Positions 43,417-54,709 of a DNA stretch of 64,000 nt are shown here, piece by piece; position 1 is the first letter of the stretch; every line of letters starts with the position of its first letter. Location: assembly GCA_973895155.1 (NCBI GenBank), contig OZ316892.1, forward strand, positions 10,416,001 through 10,480,000, in the 5' to 3' direction. This DNA comes from Marsupella aquatica (Eukaryota; Marchantiophyta). Under the pieces are notes generated by a model. That model was not told the origin of the DNA. It searched no databases and saw only the letters and a program-made list of their open reading frames with translations. The position numbers were made by a program, and so were the translations under genes.

Positions 43417-46400
43417 TCAAGGGGTTCTCGGCAGATACCTGATGGGCTGTTTCCTAAGGGATCTTCTCCGTCTTACAAGAAGAAAGAGGACAGCCGCCAC
43501 GACAATCACAAGCGTCCCAGCACTGATTACAACGAAGTGCTCCACATGGACTCCTGAGACCATGTCCTGACGATCAAATGATGTCACCAACTTCCTTGGC
43601 AGCCAAGGGCCAATGCCTGTTCCACTGCCAGTCCTCAATTTGGCACGAGGAAGATGTCCGGCACAATGATAGGCAAGTTCTTGCCGTGCACAATCAACCT
43701 GTATTGGACTACCAAATTTGCTTTCAAGCACAAAGTCCAGAGGCGTCGCCTTCCAAGGGGAAAGAACCACGGTGGTCTGACGGCTCACGAACCCTGGAAA
43801 CTTGGCTGTCACTGCACACACATTCAAACAAGAAAGAAGCCAATCCACAAGTTCAGCAAATGCCGCAAAACATTAAATCCATAATTTCTTCTCGCCCCAT
43901 TTTGATGAGTAGCTATTTCCAGTTCTAGTTACTCTGTATAGGTCATTTAAGAGGAAAACTACGAAGGGACCGACCCAATATTTGCTAGCCTCCCTCATGG
44001 AAGGGTGGCCAAGGCAATGTAAGCTACTGCAAAAGGGAATATGACAAAAGTATAGGAGATATTGAGAGAGAACCAATCATGAGGACACTATTCTCTGCGA
44101 CTTTCATATTAGACCCAGGACTGGTAAATAATGCAAAAGTATTAAAATAGCAAAGATTGGCTTTTGGGATCATAACTCCAGCTTCAAGGATCTCCCAAAA
44201 AATCCTTATTGCTAATAAGTTAACGAGAATTGCAGAGTGAGGTGAGATGGGTCAGAAAAATGAGGCACTTGCATTCATAATTTTTCCCAGGAGGAAGAAT
44301 TCGGTGATAATCACCAAGTGTTGTGCTAGCGTTTATCTGCGAAAACCAGATCGAAACACCAGGTGAGAATTAGCTTTTATTTGTTTGCTACCACCCATAT
44401 CCACAGTACTACCCTCAATTCTACCTGCACTATGTGAAACCATTATTTAGTATTGAATTTCATGTTCAGCATAAATTTCCTTTCAAAGGCCCGTTTTTGG
44501 AGCTGGTGGTGAGATTATCAATTGAAAGGTTCTATTAGCTCAATCACCTGTTCGACAAGGTAACAACGACTTTTGATGTTCTCTACACTTCCTGGTGTAC
44601 ATCCTTTTCTAGGTCAGTGGGCACCAGAGCAAACAAGATCTTTGGTCCAGGCTCCCTTCAGAGAATTGAGAAATCTAGGGGCAGGTAATTCTCACCTACT
44701 GTTACAGGCTTCACAGACCTGCACAGGTACCAGTGTTTGAACACATTTCCACCACTTTTCTTGTCTATTTTGGCTTGTCTTATATTTCTTTACCAAGCAT
44801 GAAAATTGGCTTCAATCTACTTTGAGAACCGATTGGTTTCACGGAGTTCGTGAAGTCTCCTCGGGCTTCTTGAAAATGGAGAGGCAGAATACAAGGGAGA
44901 GGCAGAATACAGAATAAACTGTATATGAAGCAATAAAACATACCACGTGATCATTTCCCTTCACGACTATGCTGGCTGGTAAAGGGGTCCCTTCTGCTGA
45001 CATCACTCTTCCATGTATTCCTGTCTATCGAACAGAAGAGAAAGAAGATTTAGATATGCCAGCACTGATTATAAAACTCCAAAAAAGGCAAAAAAGGAAG
45101 TTGCCGGAGTCAACTTGCAGCAAACGGAATATGCAACTATGTCAGATGCACGTACATCAGATTGCAGTCACTGTGTTCACTGAAATCAATATCGGGTAGA
45201 CATTCCGGATTCATTCAGGTGACTCACCTTGCCCATACTGGCCACAAGCTCTAGCAAGCTTTGCTGGTGTTGTTGCCACATTTCAGGTATCTGTAGAGCC
45301 AGTGAAACAACACACGTTCATTTACTTATACCAAGTTTTCTATCTGTGAGTTTGCAGCCTCTGAGTCGACAACCATGTGCTCATCAGCCTCCCAGCATTA
45401 GATCGACCAGTAATATGAACCAAAACTGATTATATTCCATCTGCAGGTTTGTAACCGTGGAAATGAAGACGGTACCAGTCATAAACCTATTCCTGCTAGA
45501 GATTAAATAACACTTGTTGTCAAAGATGGCGACGAGAGCAAGAAAGATTCGGCCACAATTGATAAATCTACCTAGTCACAGATGGAATGCAAAGATATAA
45601 TCTTGAATCCTGACAAGGCACCCACAATTAGGCAGGATTTAATGTGTTACATCCAGTGAGAGACCAATGTTCTCAACACAGAACCTTAGGAAACCTTAAA
45701 TTAAGATTATTACTGGAGGATCCGCAAGTGATTACACTGTCCACTAGAAGGAACAGATCCAAATACCTTGCTGATGTCGGGCCACTTCTTTTCACTCATC
45801 TCAATAGTAATTTCCATACAGTTACCATGAATATAGTTCCAGTCCTGCATACCACCATAGAGTGGGTACCTGGTTTGACACAGGCAACAGTCTAAATAAT
45901 CTTTAAAAATACATAAAACAAGAATAACTTGAATCGCTCATCTTCAAACCTATCACTACGAGCCTTTACTTCAACACCAAGAAGTACGTAGCATGGTCCT
46001 ACCAAGCTGCTCCGTTGGTAATTCCGCCAAGGAACTCCGAGCTAGTCTTCATCAATGGGTGATTTTGAGAATATAACGAAGCCATGTGTCGAAGACCAGC
46101 ATCATCTGGAGTCTCAGAATAACCACTCCTGTTACATTCAAAATATTACAAACATTACCAGACCTTCTCGACGTCCAAAACCAAAGAAGACTATTTTCAG
46201 CTAGAAGGAGATGGACCAGGCTAGAGGACATCAATTTACAGGCATATGAGATTTTTCAGCAATACCTTCCAGTCATAGTCCCATCCCACCCATAACTTGC
46301 GACCAGCGCTCCCTAAGCCACCAAAATCCACCAAATTAAAGTCAATCACAACCACACCGTCTGTCTCCACCCACTATTTACATAATGCCCGGGAGTCAAC

Positions 46401-48525
46401 ATTGGAAGCTAGTCAATGCCATCAACAACAATGATTTCATGAGGATATTTTTCGATTGATTTCAATCTTCCACAAAAACACGTAAAAACTTGGGAGCTTT
46501 TCTAAATTTTAGTATTTCCAAATGAATGAGGGACCTAAGTTGAAAACTAGAAGAATCTCACTTCTGCAGTCAAAGATATCAACATAAAAACCAATGCCAA
46601 ATACATTACTAATACCCAATCTGCGACTCACAAGTCACCTGACTCTTACCTCATGCAGACTCGCTGATCCTGTAAAGGGAATATTTCTTATCCACTGCAT
46701 AATTGCGAGGGTCTCAGGTTGTCTCCCAGACTCATCATTGTTTATTGGATAATACTGTAGCACCACTCAAAATGAGTCAGCTACAAGAATTAAGCCACTT
46801 TAATCTTACATTGCAGAGTAGGTGAACAAGTTGAGCGGCAAATATCTCTGACAATGGATATCTACGATCAGCAAATGAACGCCGGTAAAACACACCTGAT
46901 CGGGAAAATCACGATTCAGATCAACATCATTAGCGTTATTGCGGGTTCTGTTTTCATATCCGTCAGGATTCATGGACGGGAGAAGGTGAAGGTGAATATT
47001 TTGGACAATAAAAGTTGCCTGCACATTCCAAGCAGGCCAACAAACTCATCTTATACTTGGAATTTGCACATGGTAATGGATATCCTGAATAGATGCCATG
47101 AAAAGTAACTGCTTAGTCCATCGAGTCAAATTCGGAGTCAATGTGCTTGGCTCCTAAAAACTCCCCAGCCGAGCGATGGAAAGACCCATTTGAAGTCTCA
47201 AGCTTCCCACAAAATAGAGCATGATCTATGACTTTACAGCCTACAATACCAATCGCAGATCAGAAAATAGATTTTAGAACTTACCATAGGATCTTTCGGC
47301 TCTTTGAGGTAGTTAACGCAGAGCCACTCTGCTAGATACAAAAGCAGTTCACGACCTGAAGGTTCATCTCCATGCATGTTCCCCACGTACTGCAGAGATC
47401 CACACAAACAAACAGAGCGTCACGAAGAACGCTAAGACATATCTGGAGAAGCAACAAATGCTAAAGTTATGGGTTGGGAATCACTACTTGAGACAGTTAT
47501 TCTTCGCGTTTGAATAATCAGTGACTCAATTGTCTTCACCTTTCAACACGTTAATTTGCCAGAACGAGACGAAGCAAAAAAATCCGTTTTTCTTGGCCCC
47601 CTGACACTCAAATGAACATTCCTGTCATAGCTTTCAGCTTGATCGGATACCTCAAGCGACCTTATATTCCTCAATTGATCAATTCAACGCGTGTAACGGA
47701 ATGGGGGCATGGACTACTAGCTGACATGATTATGATTGGATGTCCCACAAGCGCGATGGATGGGCATCAATGATCCTAAATAGGGCTCTTGTAAGTAATA
47801 AAGGAAGCTGCAAATACCAAGTTTCAAAAGACTCCTACCTTGAAAGCAGGCTCTGGTTCAAGTTGTCCAGGAAAATCTGATATTTCAAGCACCATCTGCA
47901 TTTTAAAGCACGGATCAAGACCTTAACTTCATTTACATCTCAGAGGAGAGAGAAGCGATCAACGTAAGCAATTTAAGCAATTTAGGGATATCTTGTGTCA
48001 GTAATGGGCTGGACAGCCAGGTCGATAAGAAAAAGATCCCAGACATCCAGAGAGCTGCAGACAGCCAACAGGCTGATGTCATATAAACATCCACATCTTC
48101 TCTGGTGATTAACAGTCTGTCGTAACCTCATAGTGTTGTGAAATATAGATTTCAGGTCTAATTTGAAGAAAAACTCACCAATGGAACTCCTTTTACGCTC
48201 TTTCCAATTCTGCATCAACATACACAGGACAAAGGAAGGGATAAGGGAAGCTGCTTTAGGATTTAACCTAGTCTCCCAAATTGGGACTCGTGATAATCTA
48301 ATAGTCCACGGAAGATGCACCTTCAAATATCAGTCCCAACAGCTTGTATTGACTCGACCAGAATGGACCTAAATCAACTTAACAATTAATCAAATCGATA
48401 AGTACAATCATTCCCCGGAGCTGGGAAGAGAGCGTACGTGTAAAGTCTTGATATTTTGCTGCATCTTGACTGATAGCCTTTCATTGCTGCCAAAAGCTCT
48501 GCATTACTTTTATAAGATTGAGGTG
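43417..48525 (-). CDS. SOL1: SOL1/carboxypeptidase-D-type zinc carboxypeptidase (M14), 13 exons traced, 5' exon missing
   Basis: Exons (3' to 5' on the plus map): 43417-43811, 44273-44336, 44944-45024, 45228-45290, 45767-45869, 46003-46128, 46266-46312, 46650-46754, 46896-47018, 47285-47389, 47839-47895, 48179-48209, 48438-48525. Phases agree throughout and give 461 residues without the first exon. Family motifs in order are 'EISDFPG', 'GNMHGDEP' (zinc His and Glu), 'MNPDGYENRTRNN' and 'DVDLNRDFPDQ' (substrate Arg), 'SLHEGALVASYGWDGT' (third zinc His), 'YGGMQDWNY' (Tyr) and 'MEITIEMSEKKWP' (catalytic Glu). A transthyretin-like domain follows ('GIHGRVMSAEGTPLP', 'DYHRILPPG'). Near the C-terminus are one membrane helix ('VVISAGTLVIVVAAVLFLL') and a basic tail. 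Plant SOL1 trims C-terminal residues from peptide-hormone precursors in the secretory/endosomal system. The HGG following the third zinc ligand in Arabidopsis SOL1 reads HEG here. The signal-peptide exon was not found. Confidence 0.93.
43812..44272 (-). other. Probable GC-AG intron (last intron of the carboxypeptidase gene)
   Basis: The exon ending '...GKNYE' (44273) is followed in transcript sense by 'gcaagtgcc', not GT. The downstream exon begins after 'tgtgtgcag' at 43811. Joining at 'GCAAGT' gives 'YELTAKFPGF' in frame and matches the family alignment, in which Tyr-Glu is followed directly by the beta-strand. The nearby GT (in 'aagtgc') would put the last exon out of frame. GCAAGT is the usual 5' site of GC-AG introns. 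Confidence 0.75.
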
Positions 48526-50240
48526 CTGGAAAGTTCCTCCAATCAATAGGAGTTAAGCAAAAGAAACTATATGAACTTTCTTTTTCATTCATATGCATGA
48601 AGTGGACACAGTACCACATTGAACAAGTGTCCGTGGGTAGACTGGTCCCTCCTGACAAGTTCCTAAGAAACTGAGACAACCTAAGAATGTAGTGTCCTGA
48701 AATCCAATGCCAAAAACACTCTCAGCGCTTCATGGACAAGCATAATAGACATCAACAAAGAATCCAAAAATTCTCACAATAGTTCTCGAATAACTGTTGC
48801 AGGGTGTAGGAAGTATTCTTCTGAGGATGAATCTCATTAAATTGACATTCCAGATCCACAATCCTCATGAACATTTTGTCATCCGATGACAAGAGTTATT
48901 CTCACGAGTGCAATAACTGGGACATTGTACCACGGGTGCACAGAACTTCATGCTAGAGTGCTGTGGGAGCGTTCAATTTCCTCTAGCACAATGTGTACAA
49001 ATTTGCTGGTGGGATATGACGGGAGATCGCACCATGTGAAATGCAAAACAATTGCGACATGCCGATCCATCTGAGAAGTAACGAAAAATGTATTTTCTTG
49101 GTGTGGTAGGGGAGGATACTGTTCATCCAGTGAAGTGGACTTGCGATCATCATTCTTCCGTGGGTTGGAAGCTTCTGCGGTCCGTCCTCCAGCTCCTGTA
49201 CATACAACGGCAAGTGATCACGTCAAATATTTGCAGTCACCACGACCTAGCAACATTTAAGCTAAAATTTACTCCAAGTCTGACTACTTCACAGCAGCTA
49301 CCGCACTTCTTCGAGCGATGGCTACAAATCCACACCGGATCCACCGTGTTTGTTTTTCATCTCAATTCCAAAACTTTGTATAGGTGCATGAATCTAAATC
49401 CACCTTCTGGTGCCACCCCAAAATCTTGCACAAATGGGGAGCAATATTCCATGGCTCCGTGAATCTCTAAGAAAAGAGAGGAACGATACTACTGACTGTG
49501 TAGAGCTGCAATTGACCTTCTTCGAGCGAGCACAAACTTCTACATAGTTAATTTCCCTTTTACAGAAAATTCGGAGCAGGGTCTGATCCAGCTCAGTACT
49601 TAACGGCTTCAAGGACAGGACCCTCATGAGTCAAACTAAATCATTTCATCAAAGTCCCCTTGGGTCAAATATCTCAATTTGAGCTCCCAATGGTGAAAGT
49701 AATTATCTTCATGAAAAGCTAAACTCCGATATCGGCTGAAATCGGTGAGATCGGAACAAATATGTCTTTCTTAGCAAAATTTGACAGCTCTCTGGAATCG
49801 AATTGATTCCATTTGTAAGGGCTCATGCGAATATTCAGAGTACCAAGGGTTTTCCGCTTTAAAGCGTTCAATCGCAACAACTTGTCAAGCGATGGAACCA
49901 TTAAATTGAAATTCGCTTAGGACAGGTACTCCGCTATCGACCAGCCTAGAGGGCCAACGACAAATGAGGCCGGGTGGACAAAACAGGCGATGACGGTCTT
50001 TCACAAAACCTGTCTTTCTCGTACCAGTTCCTCTCCCAAGACGACCCAAAATTGTGGACGTAAGACAACGCTTGACAGCGCACCAGAGCTGTGGAGTAAT
50101 AGAAACCCAAATCGAAAGCATTTCGTAGAAGTGAAGCAAGATTTGGTCAGAAAAGTCGTCACGTGGCAGTCAGGACGTACCGGAACGGCCTGCAGCAACG
50201 TGGAGATGTGCAAAATCTTCAAGACAGATCACAGTTATGA
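48526..50240 (-). other. Presumed 5' part of the carboxypeptidase gene (first exon not resolved)
   Basis: The most upstream traced exon begins after 'ctttccag' with two bases of a split codon, so at least one exon with the start codon and signal peptide should lie upstream on the minus strand. Several short minus-strand frames exist (48983-49213, 49394-49627, 49719-49901, 49885-50139), but none shows a convincing signal peptide with a matching-phase donor. No other gene is visible in this stretch. Confidence 0.4.
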
Positions 50241-50900
50241 TTGACAATATTAGGAGTAACACCGGACTGTGCATATGGTCTCCCATCGCCGCTGAATGCT
50301 CAACCCTTCACAATCCAACCTGTTTTGCACCAGCAGACAGCAGCTCTGGAGATTACTCAACCCTTAAAGATTGACCCTTCCTTTGTTGTACCGGTAGCTC
50401 AGCTAGCTGAGACCTTCAAGATTCACCCTCCCTTGGTGCTGCTGCACCAGCAGCTCCAAGAGATTATTCACCGCCTCACAAATCAGCCCTCCCTGAGTGT
50501 TGTCCAAAAGCTCTTCAAGAATGATCTGGTTGCTCAAACCTTCATGATTCCCTTCCTCCGTGTTGCATCAGCGGCTACAACAGCCTGTATGACTCCCAAT
50601 TATGATGGAGTCGCAAACCCAAACAGAGCACCACAAAAGGAAGAAGACAATCTCAAGTTTGTGGGTCTCTTCTCTCTATCAGCTCGGATTTCATTTGGAG
50701 ACTTTTTGTCGGGGAAGGGAGGGGGAATGAAAGGAGGATCCGCCTTCAATATTTTGCCTCTACTGGCCTCCCGCAAACTACAACAATTACCCGCGGAGAA
50801 ACTGACGAAAAACTCCCACTTCTCGATTCACTCCCACCTTTCCCCCCTCGCACTATGTACATCTAAAGCTCATTTTGCGCATTCCAAGGAGGCAAATTGA
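50241..50900 (+). CDS. Unrecognised 219-codon ORF with degenerate 17-21 residue repeats
   Basis: An ATG-initiated open frame of 219 codons. Its first 110 residues are built from diverged repeats: 'QPFTIQPVLHQQ', 'QPLKIDPSFVVPV', 'ETFKIHPPLVLLHQQ' and 'QTFMIPFLRV', spaced 17 to 21 residues (51-63 bases). The second half, rich in Ser, Gly and Lys, has no visible pattern. It lies opposite and upstream of the carboxypeptidase gene, so it may be a divergent gene, an untranslated leader region read by chance, or a decayed minisatellite. Family not recognised. Confidence 0.35.
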   Translation: MTILGVTPDCAYGLPSPLNAQPFTIQPVLHQQTAALEITQPLKIDPSFVVPVAQLAETFKIHPPLVLLHQQLQEIIHRLTNQPSLSVVQKLFKNDLVAQTFMIPFLRVASAATTACMTPNYDGVANPNRAPQKEEDNLKFVGLFSLSARISFGDFLSGKGGGMKGGSAFNILPLLASRKLQQLPAEKLTKNSHFSIHSHLSPLALCTSKAHFAHSKEAN

Positions 50901-53900
50901 GGTCAGCATTCGGCTTGCAAGTGAATTAGCTAGTTTTGGCAGCCTCAAAATGCTTCGTCCGGCCTGTCAGCTTCCTCTTTCGGCGTTTTTTCTGTGAGAG
51001 GTCTCCGGGCTCTTTGACGGGACGAAGAAAATCCCTCTGCAAAGAATCCAGGACAAGCAATCACGGGAGGTGCATGATTTGAAAACAAGAATCTATCAAC
51101 TTACTTCTGCTTTTCTCAGTTTTCCCCCTTTCACTGTAGGCAAGTCCGAGGAACAGGGTCTACGGAGAGTCAACAGTCAATCTCACAACGACTCCAGCAG
51201 CTGCTGCCTGTTTTGGCCTCCTTTGGCGCTCTCTGTCCTGCACTTGGCGATGACTGAGCCAAACACGGACCCGCTAGAGCCGCCGGCCTGGCATACGACA
51301 CCGCCACCAACAGCTAATCTCATTATGATTATGAACTCCGAATCCGTACTTGAAGATCCACCTGATGGTGCTAATGAAAACTATAAACTCTCAATTCCCC
51401 AAATTTGCTCCCCTTGATTCCTTGAACGACAATCAAATAGATCTGCTGTCTCGAGTCTCGATATCCGTGTTTCAAATTGGTCGATTCGGGGAAACTGGGA
51501 AAGGCATGAGCGGACAGGGAGGTTTGACGGCTTGCCTACCACTCTACCAGAACTGGTCTCCTGGTGGAACACGACACCTACCTCTACACATGAGCTCCGT
51601 GTCACGGTGTCAGTCAGCTCAGTGAAATTTCCGTACATTCGAGAGTGGTCGGTGTCCTCAGAGAGATTAGACCTGACGGCGTTATATCATAGTATTTTTC
51701 CTTGACTGGGTTTATTGATGAAAAGGCCCTGACGATGTGCAGAAGTCTTTTTCTGATCGCACATATTGCATCTTCATGCTCCTGTCCTCGCCTGCTCGGA
51801 GTGGTAATTTGATTCTTACTTGTTTGGAGATTCGGTCCTCATGTGGGCAGCTCATTGTAAAGTTTTTCGTTTGGAGAAGGTTCAGTCAGTGCATGGGAAA
51901 GGGTCCTTTTTGAGCTCCCGTAGGCTCACTAGGAGTACTCAATTTATTTTTGTCTCTGTCTCAACTGAAGAATGCACTCGGATCAGACAATTTAACGACT
52001 TATTATCATACACAATGCCTCGTTTTACTCTTAGCCAGAACAACGTCAGATGACTAAAAGCAGAAGCAGTGAGGTCACGTAGTAGACTTTTGTGTTGTGC
52101 TTGACCTCAGTGCTTCTGCTTGGAGCTAGATCGGCTTGACCTTTCTGTTCAGCCAAGATCTACGACTAATAGCAGAGCCATACTACTCATCCGTTGTTAG
52201 ACAACCATCACAAAGAGATTTTTTAGGTTTTGGTTTGTCCTCTCTGGACATTTTTCTCAGCTTTTCTGTTTGCCTTGCTTTGTCAGTAAATTTTTTCGTT
52301 TTGTGTATCACTGAGAGATTCCTGCTCTGTACTAAAAGTCGTCGACTAAAAGTATGCTTAGTGAGCTGTGTTTCAGTTCCTTAACTCCAGCCTCTACAGC
52401 ATGAGTAGGAGGGTAAATTTTACTGTTGACTTGACCATCCGATTGGGGAGGGGTAATCGCCTGGTCTTTATTTGGGGTCCCTTTTCTCTTCTTGAAACTA
52501 ATGTCTGCTCGAGGCGTTGCTTTTCTGGTCTTCGCCTCCATTATGTGCTGCGGGGATCTCGTTCGTATTAAATGACCTTCCACAATCTGCAATTCTGCAT
52601 GGGTGCCGCTGTATACCAAGTCTTCTACTCAATTATTATAAGGTGCAATTATTTTAAGCTCTGGGGCACTGTTGACTGTTCCTTCTCTTTCTTGCCGCTC
52701 TTGAACTGCTGTAACGTTTTGGGGGCCTAGTTTTTCTCTGGCCTTCACCAACATGCCCGGCCAACATGCCCGGCCAACATGCAATGCTTTTAATATGTTC
52801 ATGAATTAAATGGCTTTGCCTTGGGGACTGCTGTACTTAAAACTCCTGCAGTTATGCGGACGCCGTTCTTGGATGCCGGTCAAGCACGTGAGAGCTACAG
52901 TCCTTCTACATCGGCCTCCAAAGCCTGTTTAGGTGCCAACTATTGCTCTTACACAGATTGCTGGACTGTTACCGTCCGGTATCTGCTTCGGACCTAACTT
53001 ACTGATCAGCCAATTTGAGCTTCTGTACTCTTCAACCTCCCATCGCTGCTTAGGGGATGCACTGGGCTGCTGCTCTGAAATAGCTGCGACATCAGACTTG
53101 GATGCCTTCTTCAGAGCATCTGTCTAAAGCCCAGAGGCAAACTGTGTTGTCTGAATCAACGTCTTTTCAAAATACATGAGTAAAGCTCGTCTGTCTTTAC
53201 TGTCAAGAGTCTGTTCTTTGACCAAGGAAAGAGATTGACTAATTCCGGTGCTCTCTTCACTATAAGAGATCTGTTGGCTTGACGACAGGGATTACCTGAC
53301 TTGGTCCAGTAATAGATGTGGATCTCATTATCCAACATATTAGATCCCTATTTCGGTGATATGGTAGATTTGGACCTCTTTATCTATTATGGCAATTCCG
53401 CTTAATAGCCAGAAAAAATTCGTAGACTTTCAATCTTTGTCAGCTTAGAACCTTTCTGTCCTGAAAAACCGGATAGACTTAGATCCCCGTCTCAGTAATA
53501 TTTTATTTGACCGACAAGGTTCTTCTTCCCCTTAAAATCCTTTTCTGCTCTCAGGGATAGATTTGGAGGACTGCAAGATTTCCCATTCGTGGCTCAAAAG
53601 CAGACTTGGATCCGGCCATCACATCATCTGTGTCCCCGCACAAGAAACAGGCCTCCGGTGTTTGTAAGCTTGTCCATTCCCAACAAGAGAAGAGATCCGG
53701 TATTTGCCTTCTGTAGGAGCTTCCTTTGTCCAACCAAACGTCATACCCATGTCTGTACCGGACCTTTTTTGATCTGGCCGTGTGTTCATGCCAGGAGAAA
53801 CGAGCAGAACGTAAGACTCGAATCTTCTCCTGTTTTAATCCATTACATCTGCAGAGTATCACAAGGCCACCCCAACATTTTTCCAGCTGTTTCAATGTGG

Positions 53901-54709
53901 AGATTTTGACACAAGTACCAACCAAGGCCTTGCAGGAAAATCTCCAGATGACCTTGCGACGATCAAACTTAAAAACAGTAAAATAGTGTCAACGACGCTG
54001 CGTTTCCTCATAATCGTCAAGAAAATATAAAACCCCAGTGAAAAAGATTAAGACACCCGAAAGATCCTACTCCTACCCATTTTCCTTAAACAGCTCTACA
54101 TGTGTTCTTCTCAACAACCCTGTGAACATTACCACGAATCCATGCTTCGACTAACACAACTCTTACAATGACAATTCCGTTGTGGGTTATACAGTTTTAT
54201 ACAGGAATGGAAGCAGTTATACACCAACAACTGTCCATTGGACATAAGAAGCCGTATTACTAAGCCCAACTAATTGGAACTAGGCGTGATCATGTCGAGC
54301 AACAAGGTACTCCAATACAGAAGCTTGGGCAGTTTTGGACGCAAATTCTGCATCGTTCTCCCTCCCGCAACTGGCTATAGCTCGGGGCAAAAGGTTCACG
54401 CACAATTGGGAGACACTCAGAAAGCTTGTCGATCCTTTTCGAAAATTAAAATACAGAGGTTCTATAAGATTTAAATGAGAAGTGGACCGATTTTCAGTAT
54501 GATTGCCCAGTGAGACCCCTAACAACCCTTGATAATTACAGTGGACATAGCAATACTCTACGTTGTCCATACTTGGGCTCATAATGTGCCCTCCATAAGT
54601 TTCTTTGAGAATGTGAGACCAATTCGGCCTTGAGATGGCAAGCAATCACACCTACACTGAGAAGACGTCCACATTCATTTTATGAAAAAACCCAATCACC
54701 GCTTACACA
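50901..54709. other. Intergenic DNA between the carboxypeptidase and RABF2 genes
   Basis: No known domain was found in any frame of this 3.8 kb. The longest frames are 124 codons (53551-53925 minus) and 115 codons (51070-51417 plus); each overlaps other frames and has no motif. The 3' untranslated region of RABF2 should occupy the right end. A short tandem repeat at 52.75 kb is listed separately. Confidence 0.5.
52747..52785. repeat. Short tandem repeat of 'ccaacatgcccgg'
   Basis: Two full 13-base copies and a third that diverges after 'ccaacatgc' ('ccaacatgcaatgc') stand directly head to tail. Confidence 0.85.
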
